In this document: positions 62,719 to 64,000 of the stretch, in pieces
How the letters are laid out: every line of letters begins with the position of its first letter
Position numbering within the stretch: the first letter of the stretch is position 1
Assembly (NCBI RefSeq): GCF_030732985.1
Contig: NZ_JASHJX010000017.1
Location: 1 to 64,000 of the forward strand
DNA from: Nioella sp. MMSF_3534
GTDB taxonomy: Bacteria > Pseudomonadota > Alphaproteobacteria > Rhodobacterales > Rhodobacteraceae
Length of the DNA: 64,000 nucleotides
Reading direction: 5' to 3'
Notes under the pieces: model-generated
What the model was told of the DNA's origin: nothing
Databases searched by the model: none
Seen by the model: only the letters and a program-made list of their open reading frames with translations
Position numbers and translations under genes: made by a program

Positions 62719-64000
62719 ATGTCCGAGATCGAACGGGAGTCGATGGAATATGACGTCGTCATCGTGGGGGCGGGGCCGGCTGGCCTGTCGGCTGCGATCC
62801 GTCTGAAGCAGCTCGATGCCGACCTGAGCGTCGTCGTGCTGGAAAAGGGCTCCGAGGTTGGGGCGCATATCCTGTCGGGCGCTGTGCTGGACCCCTGCGG
62901 TCTGGATGCTCTCATCCCTGACTGGAAGGAAAAGGGTGCACCGCTGAACACCGCGGTCAAGGAAGACAATTTCTACGTTCTTGGCCCGGCGGGCCAGCTG
63001 CGCGTGCCGAACTTCCCCATGCCGCCCCTGATGAACAATCATGGCAATTACATCGTCTCCATGGGCAATGTCTGCCGCTGGATGGCCGAGCAGGCCGAGG
63101 AAATGGGCGTCGAGATCTTCCCCGGCATGGCCTGTTCCGAACTGGTCTATGGTGACAATGGCGAGGTGAAGGGCGTTGTCGCGGGCGTCTTCGGGCTGGA
63201 GGCTGACGGCAGCATCGGCGAGAACACCGAACCGGGGATGGAACTGCACGGCAAATACGTGTTCCTGTCCGAAGGGGTTCGCGGATCGCTGGCCAAGGAA
63301 GTCATCGCCAAATACGACCTGTCCCACGGGCACGAGCCGCAGAAATTCGGCATCGGGATGAAAGAGATCTGGGAAATCGACCCCGCCAAGCACCGCGAGG
63401 GCACGGTCACCCACACCATGGGCTGGCCGCTCGGGTCCAATGCTGGCGGCGGATCGTTCATCTACCACCTCGAAAACAACCAGGTCTATGTGGGCTTCGT
63501 GGTGCACCTGAACTACAAGAACCCGCACCTCTTCCCTTACATGGAATTCCAGCGCTTCAAGCATCACCCGATGGTGGCTGACCTGCTGGAGGGCGGAAAG
63601 CGCATCGCCTATGGCGCGCGGGCGATTTCCGAGGGTGGCTACCAGTCGATGCCGAAGATGGTCTTCCCCGGCGGCGCGCTGCTTGGCTGTTCCGTCGGCA
63701 TGGTCAACGTGCCGCGCATCAAGGGCAACCACAACGCGATGCTGTCGGGCAAGGCGGCGGCGGAGGCTGCCTATGAGGCGATCAGCGCGGGCCGCAGCAG
63801 CGACGAGCTGACCAGCTACGAGACAGAGGTGCGCACTGGCGCCATCGGCAAGGACCTCAAGCGCGTGCGCAACGTCAAGCCGATGTGGTCGAAGTGGGGT
63901 CTCACCGCCTCGCTCGTCTTCGGCGGGCTGGATATGTGGACCAACAACCTGTTCGGCTTCTCCTTCTTCGGGACGCTCAAGCACGGCAAGACAGATGCCG
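62719..64000 (+). CDS. Electron transfer flavoprotein-ubiquinone oxidoreductase (5' part)
   Basis: 427 codons are present and the frame is still open at the window edge; the full protein is usually about 550 residues. It passes electrons from ETF (beta-oxidation and amino-acid breakdown) to ubiquinone at the inner membrane. FAD loop: YDVVIVGAGPAGLSAAIRLKQ; further family stretches are VGAHILSGAVLDP, MNNHGNYIVSMGNVCRWMAEQAEE, LSEGVRGSLAKEV, ISEGGYQSMPKMVFPGGALLGCSVGMVNVPRIKGNHNAMLSGK. The C-terminal [4Fe-4S] domain lies beyond the window. AGGGA and CAGGA precede the ATG at 62719. Confidence 0.94.
   Translation, partial: MSEIERESMEYDVVIVGAGPAGLSAAIRLKQLDADLSVVVLEKGSEVGAHILSGAVLDPCGLDALIPDWKEKGAPLNTAVKEDNFYVLGPAGQLRVPNFPMPPLMNNHGNYIVSMGNVCRWMAEQAEEMGVEIFPGMACSELVYGDNGEVKGVVAGVFGLEADGSIGENTEPGMELHGKYVFLSEGVRGSLAKEVIAKYDLSHGHEPQKFGIGMKEIWEIDPAKHREGTVTHTMGWPLGSNAGGGSFIYHLENNQVYVGFVVHLNYKNPHLFPYMEFQRFKHHPMVADLLEGGKRIAYGARAISEGGYQSMPKMVFPGGALLGCSVGMVNVPRIKGNHNAMLSGKAAAEAAYEAISAGRSSDELTSYETEVRTGAIGKDLKRVRNVKPMWSKWGLTASLVFGGLDMWTNNLFGFSFFGTLKHGKTDA

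Overview
The window is GC-rich, densely packed chromosomal DNA from an alphaproteobacterium, most likely Rhodobacteraceae (Roseobacter group). The grounds are the gene families present (a TIGR02302/DUF4175 low-complexity protein, an FeS-type bacterial cryptochrome/photolyase, a 440-residue second-type GltX, a SoxR beside a VOC gene, ftsEX-plsC) and recurrent intergenic hairpins of a kind I associate with this family. No phage, insertion sequence, integrase or CRISPR array was seen.

Left part (1-20 kb): a MATE exporter; two small secreted proteins of the MVL mannan-binding lectin type flanking a compositionally odd HEPN-like gene; gltX; a SulP transporter without a STAS domain; a Tat-exported metallo-beta-lactamase-fold enzyme; a small zinc peptidase; soxR divergent from a VOC gene with a clear SoxR promoter; a PKHD-type dioxygenase; nadE; an 18-repeat MORN protein; a photolyase/SDR pair; a GST; leuA behind a leucine-rich leader peptide; and a malate/lactate dehydrogenase-family enzyme.

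Middle (20-37.5 kb): an acyltransferase, the rod-shape operon mreBCD-mrdA-rodA with a ghrA-like reductase behind it, sseB and a uracil-DNA glycosylase, an ArsR regulator with a metal-type permease, and a capsule/Kdo set (kpsT, kpsE-like, kdsA, phosphomannomutase). A BON-MscS channel fusion and tRNA-Gln(TTG) follow.

Catabolic island (37.6-54 kb): two adjoining regulated sugar systems. The first is a leftward cluster of three Gfo/Idh/MocA dehydrogenases, uxuA, a complete ABC sugar importer and a 2-hydroxyacid dehydrogenase-family enzyme. An FCD-type GntR regulator sits at its head, and a matching UxuR/ExuR-like operator occurs at two places. The second is a strictly coupled operon (SsuD-like monooxygenase, YdhF-like aldo/keto reductase, flavin reductase, alpha/beta hydrolase) divergent from a GntR/UTRA regulator and a variant Gfo/Idh protein. 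The combination of monooxygenase, aldo/keto reductase and flavin reductase resembles the oxidative sulfoquinovose (Smo) desulfonation route and is the most interesting system here.

Right end (54-64 kb): plsC-ftsX-ftsE, an MJ0042 zinc-ribbon membrane protein, the DUF4175 protein, lysA, a quinone oxidoreductase, a DUF2834 protein, and the first part of an ETF-ubiquinone oxidoreductase gene that runs off the window.
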